Shown here: positions 63,950-64,000 of the stretch, piece after piece
Position numbering within the stretch: the stretch's first letter is position 1
Layout: each line of letters starts with the position of its first letter
NCBI GenBank assembly: GCA_026414165.1
Contig: JAOAJN010000003.1
Coordinates: forward strand, 1-64,000
Source: Candidatus Methanomethylicaceae archaeon
GTDB lineage: Archaea; Thermoproteota; Methanomethylicia; Methanomethylicales; Methanomethylicaceae
Direction: 5' to 3'
DNA length: 64,000 nucleotides
Notes under the pieces: model-generated
The model's database searches: none
Seen by the model: the letters and a program-made list of their open reading frames with translations, nothing else
Told to the model about the DNA's origin: nothing
Translations under genes and position numbers: made by a program

Positions 63950-64000
63950 ATGGTGTTGATATCCTCAAAGTATAACCCAGAACTCGCAGAATATATAAAA
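63950..64000 (+). CDS. Start of a truncated gene
   Basis: MVLISSKYNPELAEYIK, then the window ends. The TATA spacing and SD support a real start. Seventeen residues are too few to name the product. Confidence 0.5.
   Translation, partial: MVLISSKYNPELAEYIK

Overview
The window is archaeal. The evidence is stand-alone RNA polymerase subunit P, a homotypic tRNA-splicing endonuclease, archaeal-type glycyl-tRNA synthetase, Nre and UPF0282 proteins, a thermococcal-type four-subunit [NiFe] hydrogenase and an orphan ADP-forming acyl-CoA synthetase subunit. TATA boxes also sit about 24-30 nt before many starts, so leaderless transcripts are probably common, mixed with Shine-Dalgarno (SD) led genes. 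The lifestyle implied is anaerobic: many 4Fe-4S proteins, tungsten aldehyde oxidoreductase, corrinoid methyl transfer and hydrogenase. No mcr genes are present here. I cannot place the organism below archaeon; a TACK-type lineage is my guess. I found no rRNA, tRNA, CRISPR array or insertion sequence.

Layout. 1-7.9 kb: orphan CHASE4 histidine kinase, DMT exporter, QueG-like Fe-S protein, radical SAM/TRAM protein, ADP-forming acyl-CoA synthetase alpha subunit and a lone pyruvate-kinase C-terminal domain protein. The last 63 bp of this block are repeated, inverted and identical, at the very start of the window. 7.9-11.5 kb: CopA copper ATPase, a folate-ligase family protein and a 49-residue YHS metal-binding protein. 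11.5-18.4 kb: UPF0282 hydrolase, Nre DNA-repair protein overlapping an SPL-like radical SAM gene, nitroreductase, two MFS exporters, thioredoxin. 18.4-22.3 kb: hydrogenase operon (beta-gamma-delta-alpha). 22.4-31.7 kb: carboxyltransferase, M42 peptidase, HExxH protein, S-adenosylhomocysteine hydrolase with DUF169, a CstA transporter with an MtaA-like methyltransferase, and an M50 protease with a winged-helix protein. 31.7-39.4 kb: membrane/FtsX-like pair, second QueG-like protein, then an ABC ATPase, corrinoid protein, second MtaA-like protein, MoaD-like protein and aldehyde ferredoxin oxidoreductase on one strand. 39.5-52.2 kb: divergent ureohydrolase, FAD/HdrD-like dehydrogenase with a zinc ribbon, IlvE, EndA, flippase-like protein, DUF47, thioredoxin reductase, GlyS, agmatinase, RpoP and a decayed small membrane gene. 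52.3-60.2 kb: an acetate uptake/activation operon of bacterial layout (acs, DUF4212, Na+ symporter, two CBS/DUF294 proteins, DnaQ-like exonuclease). 60.2-64 kb: a 600-bp gap with a hairpin, class II HMG-CoA reductase, alpha/beta hydrolase, HD phosphohydrolase and the start of a last gene.

How it fits together (inference): acetate can be taken up and activated by Acs; an ADP-forming enzyme may run in the energy-conserving direction. The hydrogenase links H2 to NAD(P)H. Methyl-group handling is suggested by two URO-D-type methyltransferases, a corrinoid protein, SAH hydrolase and folate-ligase family protein. Mevalonate comes from a class II HMGR. The most unusual points are the exact 63-bp inverted repeat, an ABC ATPase whose best start is AUA, a paralogous DUF294 pair of which one has lost its catalytic aspartates, a thioredoxin reductase without NADPH motifs, and the aldehyde oxidoreductase/corrinoid gene block.
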